Source: Venturia oleaginea
Taxonomy: Eukaryota; Ascomycota; Dothideomycetes; Venturiales; Venturiaceae
Direction: 5' to 3'
DNA length: 64,000 nucleotides
NCBI GenBank assembly: GCA_013176395.1
Contig: JABMLP010000016.1
Coordinates: 434,001-498,000, forward strand
In this document: one piece after another, positions 32,587 through 44,043 of the stretch
Numbering within the stretch: the stretch's first letter is position 1
Layout: every line of letters begins with the position of its first letter
Made by a program: the position numbers and the translations under genes
Notes under the pieces: generated by a model
Told to the model about the DNA's origin: nothing
What the model saw: the letters and a program-made list of their open reading frames with translations, nothing else
Databases searched by the model: none

Positions 32587-33965
32587 CTCGCGGGGAACCT
32601 CCAGGTGCAAAGGAGGAGAAACGGATATGGTGTTTGGCGAGCGAGCGGTGTTGAAGTGATCATGCGGAGATGAGTGAGTGGGCCCCATTGGCGTGGAAAA
32701 GGGGTTTATATCTTGTACGCTTTGCAACGAATCATTAAAAGGTCTGGGGATTTGGGAATAGACTGAACTGGTTTCTAGGTTGTCTATAGAAGGAATTAGT
32801 GGTTAGTGGGGTCTCGGTCGGGGGACTGTTAATTTTGAGCTGATTGATATTGTGGAAGTGGTTGCCTTGCCAGGTGTATGCTGTGCCTGGTCTTTTGATC
32901 GTTGCTCTTTCTGCATGAGTCGGCCGCTGATTGATTCCTATCACCCCTTTGAAAACTTTTTTCTTTTTTTTCTTTTTTTTCTTTTTTTTCTTTTTTTTTC
33001 TTTTTTCTGGTTCTCTCGTACTTATCTTGTCGCTATCTTTCCAACCGTTTACCTGGTTTCATCATCTTCACCTAGTAATCTAATGGACCATACTGGATAA
33101 AAATAATGTTGAGATGTGGATCGAACCCCCAGTTTCTTTCACTCGTAAGGATTGCTGTGATTCTCGTTTAGTCCATATCTTAGGTTAAAGAAATCATCGC
33201 GAAGATTCAAGCAAAGTCGAGTTTTGGATTTGAGTTTGTTGGTTTGGACGGTGCTTTTGAATGATGGGTTGGAGATTTGAAACTCGTGTAGTATATGAGA
33301 GAGAAAAGGTAAGCTCGCTCGAAATGTCCTTTTGCGTGTGTGTGTGTGTGTGTGTGTTTATCAGATCGCACTGGTAAGATTACTTCAAAAGCGTTCTTTC
33401 TTTACATCCGAATTCGACACCGCAAAGATTGTGGTAGTTTTCGGGATGAGGAATTTCTGGGGATTTATCACATTTTGGTATGGATCGAGAGTTATTTATT
33501 GGAATGAGTAACTTGGATTCCTCCACCCTAATCTAGGGAACGAGGAATCGTCAGGATGAGAGCTATACAGCTCAAATAGGATTTATCCTTGCAGATCCAA
33601 GTTGGGCTGATTCGTTCTCCGCTTGTACATTTTAAATTTCGTCCAGTTCCGCTACTGTCGTTGCCGTTTCTGTTAGAATACGTACTCTGATGCGATCTTT
33701 ACTCTGGTAAACGGCTGAAAACGCCTAGAATCTCATTAAGCACTTACGTTGGTAGATCAAAAGCGATCAAAATCGACATCGATTAAAAGTATCCAAGCAC
33801 ACCTGAAGGAAAGAAAGAAAGAAAGAAAGAAGAAAATAAAAACAACCCATTCCAAGCACTGACTCCAAACCTCCAGAAACGAATCAATCATCAACGCCAA
33901 AACGCTTCAAAAACACCGACAAAAGGAACGCCCAAACCCCTACCCATTCCAAACCATCTCATCCC
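32587..33965. other. Intergenic with simple repeats
   Basis: About 1.4 kb with no gene. It holds a pyrimidine tract of repeated ttttttttc at 32957-33007, a (gt)n microsatellite near 33338-33356 and a (gaaa)n tract near 33809-33830. Confidence 0.6.
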
Positions 33966-34517
33966 CTAAACCCAAGAAATATACGCCCCACTCGCTGGCA
34001 TATTCCAAGCGATATCAACATAATCCCCCGCACCCACTAACTCATACCCAAACGACCCACCAGACGGACATAGGAAACTCTGTCCAGTCTTCGGCCATAC
34101 ATCAGCAACCCAAGTAGCCTCCCCAGCCACAGCCGTATCCATCCTCCCCATAGCCTGACCGCGTTGGTTTCCCGGGCCGCCCGGACCAGGACTACTAGCA
34201 GTCGCCGGTTGCAAATTGGAGTAGAGATCAAAGGTTTTGGTTCCCTCGGCGCGAGCGGTGGCGTCACGGTAGAAGTGGAAGGAACAGGTTTTACCGTCGA
34301 GGGAGGAGGGGAGGTCGAAGGTTAGAAGGGTAGTTAGGTCTTTTCCTTGGTTGGATCTGAAGATGTGACCGGTTTGGCTGTTGAAGTAGATTGCGCCTGT
34401 ACTAAGTTCGTAGACAGATTGCGCGCTGGGACTGATGACGTTGGGGCCGCTGGGAACGTCTGAAGTTGGGAGTGCGGAGGCGATGCCGGCAATGGCAAGA
34501 AGCGAGAGGAGTTGCAT
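33966..34517 (-). CDS. Secreted But2-domain-like protein
   Basis: Single exon of 183 residues. Residues 1-16 (MQLLSLLAIAGIASAL) form a signal peptide. The body resembles fungal secreted proteins with the 'ubiquitin 3 binding protein But2' C-terminal fold: TFDLPSSLDGKTCSFHF in the middle, and GYELVGAGDYVDIAW near the end. There are only two Cys in the mature region, enough for one disulfide. A Gly/Pro-rich linker (SSPGPGGPGNQRGQ) interrupts it. The biochemical role is unknown, and the name reflects domain resemblance only. Confidence 0.65.
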   Translation of the reverse strand: MQLLSLLAIAGIASALPTSDVPSGPNVISPSAQSVYELSTGAIYFNSQTGHIFRSNQGKDLTTLLTFDLPSSLDGKTCSFHFYRDATARAEGTKTFDLYSNLQPATASSPGPGGPGNQRGQAMGRMDTAVAGEATWVADVWPKTGQSFLCPSGGSFGYELVGAGDYVDIAWNMPASGAYISWV

Positions 34518-35804
34518 TGTAATAGAATTGAGATATGATGATGCGTATGGATTATATTGATTGTTTGTGCAGATTATTGATCGATGATGTTTGACTTGTA
34601 ATTGATTATCGACATCGTGGACAGTTCAAAGAGTCTTTATAGAAGAATATTACCTCGCCACAGGCAAGGCTGGGCAATAAAGTTAGCAGAGATACACCGC
34701 AAAGTGACAGCCTTGCTGTAGTACAACAACTGCTGTCATCACGAGAGAGCATGCGACAGTGGAGGCACAGCAGCAAGCCGATTGTAACTGTGACAAAGAA
34801 ATCAGCCTCAAGGTGTCAATGAGCTTGATAAGTGGTGCAATGAAATGTCAGCATACGTGTCTTGTACGCGGAGGCCTCGGATCTGGCATGGTCCAGCCTA
34901 TCGAAGATTCGATATTCTTTCAAAGCAGAGATGCTGATATTTATGTACATGTTTGAGGCCGAACCAGGTTTGCTATTGCGTAATTTGGATGATGGGGTAG
35001 AAAGCGGCGGAGGCGGAGGAACCGTTTGCTGATCTGATTGGAGAGTTGCAAGCCAAGCATCGTGATGTCTTGCTTGCAGGGCTGTTTATTATTAGCCACA
35101 AAGCTGAATAGCCCGACCGACTTTGAGGTTGAGTGCATAATTCGAGCAGCTTCAAAAGCTTTCCAGCACCGATGTGCCATCTTGCAATCCTTCATTCGTT
35201 AGTTGTCAAATTGAAGTATCATCCCAATATAAGATCTATTCTCGTTAGGGTTAAGAGTCTGCTGACCAGTTGTAACCCTCCGGAATTGTAAGGGATCCAA
35301 AGACTTATCCTTGTCAAGGCAGTAGGGTAGCCAATTTATCCGCGTATTTCGGAGGCCTTTAGTATCTGCTTTTCGATGGCGATTGTTGAAGTCAAGATCA
35401 ATATCATAAACCTTCTGGCAATTTCTAGAAGACAAATTGCCAAAAACAACTTACGATACCGACCTGATTTTAGTAGTGACTAATTGATTTCAGCTCCCAA
35501 TCGAGGCAGAATTTTATACACTCGATTAACAACCCCATTGTGTCAATATGCTGCAAGATGGTTCCACGTCAGATGACCAAAGCTCTTGTCCGCAGTACAG
35601 CTTACCATTTTTGGAGTTCCGGAATCGCCGAAGATCGATCTTTTCAGTTGCCTCATTGAGCATCGAACAAGGATAAGACTTATACACGAGAAGCCACGAG
35701 ACTAAAGGAGGCAAATGTACGAATGCCGCTCTTCGGCTTATACAGCCTGACAAGGTGTGGCGAAGAAGCTCGACTGTGGCGAGTTTTGAGGTGCTCTTGT
35801 GATT
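34518..35804. other. Intergenic with small unassigned reverse-strand frames
   Basis: Three short reverse frames follow one another (35753-35526, 35435-35199, 35195-34941). Stretches such as KVYDIDLDFNNRHRK and FEAARIMHSTSKSVGLF look protein-like and could be exons of one small gene, but I found no consistent splicing and know no relative. Confidence 0.35.
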
Positions 35805-36829
35805 TTATAGACTTTTCATGACTTCAGCGACTGCCTTGGCTGCAAAACTCTTCCTTTCAGCTTCGGGCATGGACGAGCTAGTATCTGTAGCAAGATTAAT
35901 CAGCAGGTACGCTTGCGGAAATAGAGACGACTGTACCTTTAATGGCCTGTAGTTTGCCCATCATGCGCTCCAGCTCTTCGACTTGGAGCGCTTCGTCCTC
36001 TTCATCTCCAGCATCACCTCCATTAACAGCTGTCTTCATGCCGAGAAGTTCTATATTCATCTCCGCCTCTTCGACCGAGAACGCACCCCATTCACCATCG
36101 CCATTCTCGCCCATATCTCCTAGGTCTTCCTCGCCTAGTGTATCTCCGAACTCGTCCTCTGCTCCATCCCATTCTGTTGTCTCCAGGGCTTCTTTGACGC
36201 GGTCGATTCCAGTAGGCTCTCCAAACTCATTCTTGCCTTTAGTCGTAGCATCGACGTATTCGAAGCCTAGATCTCTGCAGAATTCTTCCCACTCTTCGTC
36301 ATCAAGTTGTAGGTGCGGTGTGATACCTTGAGGCATTCCAACAGCCAGGCATGTTCCATCCCAGCTGTACCCGCAGGCTTTCTTGATCACTTCGGCAATA
36401 GCGCGGATGGAATCCTTGGTAGCATCCTTCGCGGAATCAGTGGGTGGTATTTCTACACAGACTTCGAAGCCATACCAGCTCTTCTTGGCCTATCGGCTTT
36501 CGAAAGCAGAATAACCAAGCTCCTAGGGCAGACACCACCTCTTTCGCCTCTGGTTTCACGAATTCAGTCCGCCATGCATTCCGATCTACAATCTCGTCGA
36601 TCCAAATAGGTAGTTCGGCGCGGTAATATTGTGTCTCAAGCGTCCAAGTATGCGACAAGCCGGCTGTTGTGGTGTCGACGGGAATTGGAGCGGAGCCAGT
36701 AAGATCTTCCCATGGGCATGAGCATTAGATAGCATAGTATCGCAGTGCAAAAGTACCTTTCAACAGAGTAAGAACTCCAGCATCTGGCGTCCCGAGCGCG
36801 AGAATGCGCCGTGGATTGGTTATGTCCAT
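35805..36829 (-). CDS. Alpha/gamma-adaptin-binding protein p34 family (Irc6-like)
   Basis: p34/Irc6 proteins are GTPase-like cofactors of clathrin adaptors. The start at 36829 gives MDITNPRRILALGTPDAG, a degenerate P-loop-like opening. An intron (gtactt...gggaag) leads to DLTGSAPIPVD. Later blocks are ETQYYRAELPIWIDEIVD, SALGAWLFCFRKPIG, then ACGYSWDGTCLAVGMP. An acidic middle follows, and after a last intron the C-terminal exon DTSSSMPEAERKSFAAKA ends at 35805. A one-base frame change lies near 36450-36490 (after RKPIG), with no normal-length intron to explain it. It may be a sequencing slip, an unusual splice or early decay. Confidence 0.65.
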
Positions 36830-37169
36830 GGTTTGGGTATAGTTCACATGTTGGAGTTTGTGGTGGAAGGAGTTTCGAAAGACGGGAAGACAAGTTCGAG
36901 GAATGTCGCACGTGATTGAGTTCAATCAAGCTGGCATGGATATCATGTATTCATTCTCCTCATTCTATGAAGCCTAACAGTTGTTCCAGATTGATTCTGT
37001 TGTGGGCGCTTTTGTCTCAGCGCAATGCTTCCTGTGCGTGGTGCAGGATATTCCAATGTAGGCAACCAACCAGCCATTCTGCCCATGCCTTGGACCTGCA
37101 CCCAGTCCTTCGTTTCGACCTGGCGTGTGGTCTTTCTGCAAATCGTCCTGAGTTCTGTTGGCGATATTT

Positions 37170-37630
37170 TTAACCACGTCCACGACTGCCCCTCGCTCTG
37201 CTAACTGTTGCCCTTCCTCTTGCCAAACCAACACCTCTTCCTTTCCGATCTTTTTGTCTGAACATGGGCGCGTTTCTATTGGACGTATTAGCAGCTTATC
37301 CTGCATTTCGCAAAGAACTATCGTATGGTGCCTTACCTCAACATGTCCGGAACTATGAAATATCGTATATGCGATCCGCGAATGTAAACTTGGTCAAGAT
37401 GGGAGACACGTCCGTCGCGCGCAGTTACGGTGATGTCCTTGAGCTGAACGTTCATGTTGTCCTCAGCTAGATAAAGCAATCAGCGGTTGTCCCATTCGCT
37501 CATATGGGATGTCCAACTCACCTTCCAGTAGTTTTCCCCGGTAGACTTGCCCGGAGGTCACCTCGAGAGTAATGACATGGCCGGTAGCTTCGTTGAGCAG
37601 CTTGATGGGGATCCCGATTGTGCTCGTCAT
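37170..37630 (-). CDS. SMD3: Small nuclear ribonucleoprotein SmD3
   Basis: SmD3 is one of the seven Sm-ring proteins of spliceosomal snRNPs. Exons 37630-37522, 37466-37337 and 37257-37170 sum to 327 nt (108 residues). Sm1 reads [18 protein letters not shown] and Sm2 ends [17 protein letters not shown]. The tail is Arg/Gly-rich ([16 protein letters not shown]), the usual substrate for symmetric arginine methylation. Start ATG 37630 ([15 protein letters not shown]) matches family N-termini. It is divergent from GEP4 with 159 bp between start codons, which must hold both promoters. Confidence 0.95.
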
Positions 37631-37789
37631 GGCTGATTGTGTCGACGCGTGTGTAGTGAGGATGCGCGGTGGATTAGACGCTGTATAATTCGAGCTTAAA
37701 GCCTCGAGACCCTGAGTACACGTCCACGTGACCGTGAACTCAATACACTCGAATCGCATCTTCTTCTCTCACTTATCATCCATATCAAC

Positions 37790-38576
37790 ATGAACATATC
37801 GGGCATCATAAATGCGTTCAAGCTGCTGAGAGACCCTTCGCTCTGTCTTCCTCACCACACAGTCTCGACGTTCAATCACCTCCCGATACCTCTGTCCAAA
37901 GCATTTGCTGGACGTCATGGTGAAAAGACTCCTGATATTCGCGCTGTGATACTCGACAAAGACAATTGCTTCGCCATGCCTCACGAGAATGAAGTCTACA
38001 AGCCATACAAAGTAGGACCTTAGCAGAAGAATGATACCCATGATTCTGAACGATTCGATAGGAGAAATTTGAAGAGCTGAGAAAAGCATACCCTGGTTCA
38101 CGCCTCTTGATCGTATCAAACACAGCAGGAACGCGGGACGATCCAAGCCACGAACAAGAGAAGTTATTGTTCAATAATACAGGAGTGAAGGTGCTGCGTC
38201 ACGGCACAAAGGTAGGTTTCCATTAATGGGTACTTAGTTAACCCATAGACTAATAAGTTTCAAGAAACCCGGATGCAAAGATGAAGTCATGGCGTATTTC
38301 GCCCAATCTAAGGACATTCAGATCACTTCGCCATCTCAAATAGCCGTTGTCGGAGACCGTCTCCTTACCGATGTCATGATGGCCAATATGATGGGCTCGT
38401 ATGGTTTCTGGATCAAAGATGGAGTCACAGAGCGTAAGAGCATGGTCAGCAAAGTCTCACCCCCTTCCTCACATCTTACTAACAAAGGCAAGTTTACCAA
38501 AGCGGAAATTGGACTTTCGAATTTCCTTTTGAGACGTGGCTATGCCGCACCAAACCCCAAAAGCGATTTCGAGTAA
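37790..38576 (+). CDS. GEP4: Mitochondrial phosphatidylglycerophosphatase Gep4
   Basis: Gep4 removes phosphate from phosphatidylglycerophosphate in cardiolipin synthesis, at the matrix face of the inner membrane. Exons 37790-38011, 38062-38211, 38265-38433 and 38488-38576 sum to 630 nt (209 residues). HAD-type motifs are visible: ILDKDNCF (catalytic DxD), LLIVSNTAGT (motif II Ser/Thr region), GTKKPGCKDEV (motif III Lys) and IAVVGDRLLTDVMMAN (motif IV acids). The C-terminus FTKAEIGLSNFLLRRGY is restored only by splicing the last intron (gtaaga...aacaaag). Confidence 0.92.
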
Positions 38577-38660
38577 CTAAGCAGATGACATCCAAGATAT
38601 GCGTAGCCATGTCCGATTTACCAGAATATGTCCGAGCGCCATTCTCTTGTATGGCCAAAC

Positions 38661-39985
38661 TCAAATAATGAGTAGCATGTCAGATTCGCAGAGCTCTGCA
38701 TCTCCGTCACCTACGATGTCGGCCATTGTCACATTTCCATCTCCTCCGGGTTCGAGACTGTACCACCCGCAAACAACCTCCACGTCGTCGCAGTCCATAA
38801 GTGTAGGTCTTCCAATTGGCAAGACGACACCTGGGCCGACCTCCATGCTCTCGATCTGCAAACTAAGTTTCTCCTGCCTTGTCTCGGGCGCACCGTTCTC
38901 TCTGTCGATTGGTTGCTCTTCCTTCTTTGCGAAATTGATGTTAGCATGCCAAAAGGCCCACAATTGGAAAATCGATACAGATATCTGAAATGTGAAGCTC
39001 GGCCCTTTTGGCATGTGGGAAGCGGTCCTCGATATCTCATTCGTGCCCGTCTCAGCTTCTGTGATTGTGTTTGCTGTTCCATCCAAGTCTTGCTTTGCAA
39101 TATTTGCTGAAAGACATGGAAGATCAATGCCTTTGTATTCCTGTTCGGCGACGCTGTCAATCTGTCCTGATCGAACATCGCCAGCAGGCTCATCTTTCGG
39201 CATTGCATTCGCGAGAATCCAGACGGGACCCAGAAATTGCCCCATGCTTCCAATGTCGCATTTTCGGAATGTCAGGCCCTCGCCGACCTTGAAGTATTCT
39301 ACTGGATCGTCCCAAATCTGCCAATTGAAGTCGACGGCATGGCTGTTCATCGAGGATATCAGCGCAAGCGCGTACACGAAATGGAGAAGTCGCAATTTCT
39401 GTTCCAAGACGCGCCGCGATTTTGCAGCTCCAGCTACATCACACGGTCAGCCAGTAAACCGCCTCCCCTTGGCCAAATGAACTCACGGGTCCCAGCCATA
39501 CAGAACATCATCAACAGCGAATCAACAACCTTGTGCGCAAGACCCAATTCGTCTCCACTGTTCTCTTGGCAAATCTCAACGAAATCACGGACATTTTCCC
39601 AAATCTGCTCTCCCACCTCAAGCAAAACCGCGACCCCAGGTCTCTCCGCCTCTTGCACAAACATGGTAACCGCCTTGGATCTGAGCTCGAATTCCGCGTG
39701 GAGAAGATCATAAGCTTTGACTAGATCGGCGATCTGTGATAGGACTCTGCCCAGATCTACGTCTTTCCTGTATCTGTCACGTCCTCTTTTTGCTCTTGGT
39801 GTACTATCGACATCGTCTTCATCAAATGCTGCCACGACGCCATCGCGTACGGTGTAGAAATCGAGGTGAGTGAGCTGGGTGACTTCATCGAGGACTTCAT
39901 TTGCTGGGCGGGGGATGCGTGGTGCCGGGGGAGTAAGAGGTGCGGTGATCATGATTGCCGGTGCGAGATCTTGGAAATTCACCAT
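38661..39985 (-). CDS. Unknown two-exon protein
   Basis: Exons 39985-39487 and 39433-38661 sum to 1,272 nt (423 residues), with a 53-nt intron (gtgagt...gatgtag) in phase. The N-terminal half is helical and acidic (DEVTQLTHLDFYTVRDGVVA, a KRGRDRYRK basic patch, LLEVGEQIWENVRDFVEICQ). The C-terminal half has VDFNWQIWDDPVEYFKVGEG and later KLSLQIESMEVGPGVVLPIG, LEPGGDGN. There is no signal peptide and no clear membrane segment. I do not recognise the family. The exact codon sum and clean junction support a real gene. Confidence 0.6.
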
Positions 39986-41048
39986 CGTGGTATAAGGCTG
40001 TGAGATGGAGTAATTGTAATGTGTATTGTTTGATCGGGAACCTAGGCTATGAGAAGGCCTTGAAGGTCATGGTGATGGTGATGAAGGGAGGGTAACAGTA
40101 GCGCTGCTGATGTTGATGTCGATGTTGACGTTGATGATAGAGCACGAGATAAGTATCGCGACGTGTTTGTGTGTGAACCCACGCGCACAGCGTAGATAGT
40201 TAGCATCACCTAGCAACCTTCACCTGAGCATCCTACGTCTTCAAATCTACAGCCCCTCTGAAATCTAAGCAAGATCAGTATGCCCTCATCGAAACCCCAA
40301 GGACACAATGCCTCAGCCAATTCATCACTAAACCCCGCCGCCTGGTTAAAACCTTACCTATCCTATCCCATCCCATACCATACCATACCGAAATCGAGCA
40401 CTTATCAAACCAACTCCACAACCTCACCCGATCCAATTCCCCATCCATTTCCTTCCCAGTCCACGATCAAACCCCACATTTCCAACTCTCAATACCCAGT
40501 CCCATACAAAGCAAACCTAAACCATCGATCCATATCCTCATCAACCTCCATCCATATTCATCGCGACACTGCACGGTCCCGACCCGAAACCTCAAGATAC
40601 GTTGGTCCCTGCAGGATATATATCCCACCAACGAGATGGATAAACGCTCGACCAGTTCAAAAGAAAAAAGGGTGGCCAGAAAGAATCCGTTTTGACAGGG
40701 TGTTGCAATACTGTTCGTCGGTGTGAATGTGTAAAGTACACATGAATGCATTGCTTACGTGGATGAACCTTACCATACAATAACCCTTCAAATGGAGAAT
40801 CTTCTGGAAACAGGTGGTTATGTTGATGAGTAGGATTTGTATCTTAGATAAGCGCATAGGTTGTCATAGCCTTGAACGCAGCCAGCAGCCTCTCGGTCCA
40901 CCCAGCAAATGACAAGTCCGAGTCCGACGCGCCATAAGAAAAATAGACAACTGTTGACCACCAGGATCAAACCCATTTCCCCCGAAAAGTAAAGAAGTGA
41001 AAGGAGTGAAGATATTGTAGGAATTCCAGCTCCCACTGCACCCAGCGC
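39986..41048. other. Intergenic, no gene supported
   Basis: About 1.06 kb. It contains a direct repeat of ccatacc/ccatcc near 40365-40390 and a Pro/Ser-biased forward frame (40280-40726) without family resemblance. Confidence 0.5.
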
Positions 41049-41912
41049 TTAATGACTCGAAGCCGGACTCAACATACTCTCATCAACCTTCCCACCCAAC
41101 TCGAGCGCCTCAAATGTTCCATCAGTGGGTAATCCCAAGTGGAAACGTCCCGACTTAGCCCAAGTCAACTCGACAGCCCCAGCCGCAGTAAAATCCTTCA
41201 CCCTCCCACCCCTCAACAGCCCCTCCCCGTCTCTCTCGCTCAAGAAAGAACAATGGAATCCAATCGGACTGATACCCTCAGCCCACTTCGGGCCGTGAAA
41301 ACCGAAAATCGTACCCTTCACATTCTCCAATTTCCGCTCATTCTGTTTCTCTGGCGACGTTGCAGTGATTGGTGTTGGAGAGCTTACGACGCTGCTAGAG
41401 GAACGACGAGACGCACCCGAGGGTCCAACATCATGAAGTGATATGAAGGAAAAAGAACCTCGCAGACGGAACGGCATGAATGAGTTCTTCCCACCAGCAA
41501 GGGGACCTTCACATTCAAGTAGATCCATCAGACTTTCCATCTCGGTATTGCCACTAATATTCAAGGAGAACTCCGGAACGAATTTCGTGACCATGACGAA
41601 TGGGAGGAGAATTTCGCCCTTGGCGTGTTCCATGATATTCTCCTGGGCTTGCTTTGACGAGGTGGTTCCATTTGGTGGGGCACTTGTATCTGGGGAGTTG
41701 GTCCGGCTAGCTTGGTGCCCGTGGTTTGGCGGGATGAAGTAGGCCGTTGAGTCTAGGAATAAGAGCTCGCCGCCGTGGCGAGGGAGGTAGGCAATTCCAT
41801 CTGAGCCGTAGCCTTGGAGTGCACGGACGGGAGGGCCAGTCTGGGTAAGGCCTGCTTTGTAGGCGCTGAGGATGGAGAACTGGTATATGTCATTGGGTAT
41901 TTTGGCCGCCAT
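41049..41912 (-). CDS. Alpha-acetolactate-decarboxylase-like protein lacking two zinc histidines
   Basis: Single exon of 287 residues. It follows the bacterial acetolactate decarboxylase layout: an N-terminal IYQFSILSAYKAGL, YLPRHGGELLFLDSTAYFIP, LLPFVMVTKFVPEF, FMPFRLRGSFSFISLH, GTIFGFHGPKWAEGISPIGF and a final VELTWAKSG. In bacterial enzymes zinc is bound by an HxH pair plus a third His in GGHVxDF. Here the pair reads HCS and the third site GGRVKDF, so two ligands are replaced. A Ser-rich, Pro-containing insert (SSSSVVSSPTPITATSPEK) interrupts the domain. It is probably a non-catalytic or differently functioning relative. Confidence 0.7.
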   Translation of the reverse strand: MAAKIPNDIYQFSILSAYKAGLTQTGPPVRALQGYGSDGIAYLPRHGGELLFLDSTAYFIPPNHGHQASRTNSPDTSAPPNGTTSSKQAQENIMEHAKGEILLPFVMVTKFVPEFSLNISGNTEMESLMDLLECEGPLAGGKNSFMPFRLRGSFSFISLHDVGPSGASRRSSSSVVSSPTPITATSPEKQNERKLENVKGTIFGFHGPKWAEGISPIGFHCSFLSERDGEGLLRGGRVKDFTAAGAVELTWAKSGRFHLGLPTDGTFEALELGGKVDESMLSPASSH

Positions 41913-43932
41913 TTTGATGGAGCGTAGTTTCCTGTTTGTGAGGAAGCGAGTATCACAAGTTCATGAATGAGTTGGTGAGTGTAGCGCTAGGACGCGCCGT
42001 TGGTGATGAGCTGTCGTGGTGGGTGTTTTGTTTTTGAACTAATGTTTGGCCGAAGCTGTTGATGCCCAATGTTGATACAGTTGGAGTGCTCTTTCCGGAT
42101 CTAAGTGTGGAATGATGGCTATCTTACGTCACCCAAACCAGATGAGGGGTTATCGTGAGCGTTTGGCTCTGGAGGCACGTAACTGGCCGTGGTCTGATGG
42201 TGAAAGGAGAGCTGTCACCTGTCAGCGTTGAGGTCACGCATTCCTGCAGATCATACATCGTTCCTAGATTAGCATCCAAAGTCGTGTAATCGCAAGCCCA
42301 TCACGTGATCGTGTTCGTCGGCGCGTGATACCCGGACTATGATAGGAAGATGTTCAACTTGACTCGCTTAAGGTAGTCCTGGTGTTGTCCTGATTTAGCG
42401 GCGGCCTCCTGTGAACGAGGGAGGCGCGTGGGGTTATACTCGTGACAAGCAGTCGATGCCATCTGTTCGGAAAGACGGTATGGCACATCCGCCTCACGTA
42501 ATTCTGATTAGTCAGCGTACTTTGAGGCACTGCTCCTATAATGTGGTGAGAAGTGAACCTTCACTGCCTGAGCTCTGTGACTGAGTCGTCCAGGTAAAAG
42601 TAAGCAGAAATAAAGGTTGGTTGAATGAGCTGTGATACTTGTTGGAGTTTGAATTGTGTAACAGAGCAGGGTAGGTCGTCCAAAGCTCAATGAGGTCTTG
42701 AAACATAGACAACTATCGCCAATACGCCTGAGTGGTATACCGAGATAGATGTCCCAGATGAAGACACGCACGCGATTCCTCCCTTCACGACGATAGATAT
42801 CAGCACCGTCATTGCTGCTCTAGAAGAGTCCATGATGCTCCGGGCATTCCTCCATCACAGCAGAGCGGTCAAAGGAGTGGTCGAGCGGTAGAGGACTTTG
42901 TGGTTGATTTCAGCGCGGCCGCACTTCGAAGAGGTTGAACAGTGTAAAACGTGACATTGGATAGAACAAAACACGGTGAGGTGTAAGAAGTCTGATGGCG
43001 GCGCTTAATTTGCGCTTGGACGTTTCGAGTGCACTGCCACTACCTTCACCACGACCGCACTTCCAACCTCATCTCATCCATCTCTAGACGACCGTGTTCT
43101 TCCCACCGCTCCAGTCCGGCTACCCCCCTCCACCTCGCTGCGACATCTTTATCTCCCAGGGACTAATTTCAATCGCTTTAATTGCAGTGTCTACGAATAT
43201 GCTTTCGAGGACAGCGGCTTTGTATCCCATCGATGCATTGCAACAGGGGCACATGACTCCCATCGTTGCTGGAAGCTCTCATGGAACTTGCCGGTCTGTC
43301 CTCTTATTTGACAGATGTGGTGCCTGAAGCCTCAGCATACTGCATAGCCTTGCAGCAAAATAGACTATATGCAGCTCATAGGGCTGTTAGACCCTTCCAC
43401 TCATGATCCGAGTCCCGAGATGTGGATCTTCTTGACACGGTCTCGGACAGTCTATCATCATCTAATGGCAGGAACGTTCGGTCTTCCCGTCCACTAAAGG
43501 CCCGCTCCTTGATGGACTCCTGCGGAAGGACAAAAGCTTGGGACGAGGCCGCATCTGCGCCTCATGGCTGCCTTTCTTTAGCAACTATCACCGAGAGTTA
43601 CGGTATGATCACGAAATTCTGCACCAGTGCTATGAGGCGGTGCTGCTTTGGTTCTTCTTTCAGTCATCATGTATTAACTACTACTCCGCAAGAGGGCTCA
43701 AGATCTATATAACGTCCTGAGGTCTGCACGTCTGTCTATCATACTTCATCTCATACCACGACAACAACAACATTCACCATCTATCCTCATCGCTTTCAGT
43801 CCTCTTAGTCACAGCTATCTCGACCTCAGCAATCAACAATACGATTGCATCGAAGACTATCTCACCACCCAAGCAATACCAACCACAATCATATCAACTC
43901 ACAGCAACGGACAACCTCGACCTTTACCAACA
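41913..43932. other. Gene-poor stretch, no gene supported
   Basis: About 2 kb of short frames with no recognised families. Pyrimidine-rich sequence at 43720-43930 looks like the leader of the small frame that follows. Confidence 0.45.
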
Positions 43933-44043
43933 ATGCAATACCTACTCCCAAGCATGTCCTTCCTCTTCATGTCGATCATGAATCCTTTTGCCATCTTGAA
44001 AGGAGACGACGAAGAAGAAGATGGTCGCGGCGGCTACAACTAA
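43933..44043 (+). CDS. Possible 36-residue small membrane protein
   Basis: An ATG after a CA-rich leader (accaacaATG) opens 36 codons: a hydrophobic start (MQYLLPSMSFLFMSIMNPFA) then an acidic, Gly-rich tail (GDDEEEDGRGGYN). The leader composition (ccatctatcc, cagcaatcaacaa, accaac) resembles a fungal 5' UTR. There are no homologues I can name; listed as a candidate only. Confidence 0.3.
   Translation: MQYLLPSMSFLFMSIMNPFAILKGDDEEEDGRGGYN

Noticed and set aside
33100..33190. Possible tRNA T-loop (gggggttcgatccacatc on the reverse strand)
   Set aside because: No matching acceptor stem, D-arm or anticodon arm could be formed around it.
42880..42910. tRNA-like phrase (tggtcgagcggtagagg)
   Set aside because: Resembles a D-arm only; no T-loop or acceptor stem at the right distance.
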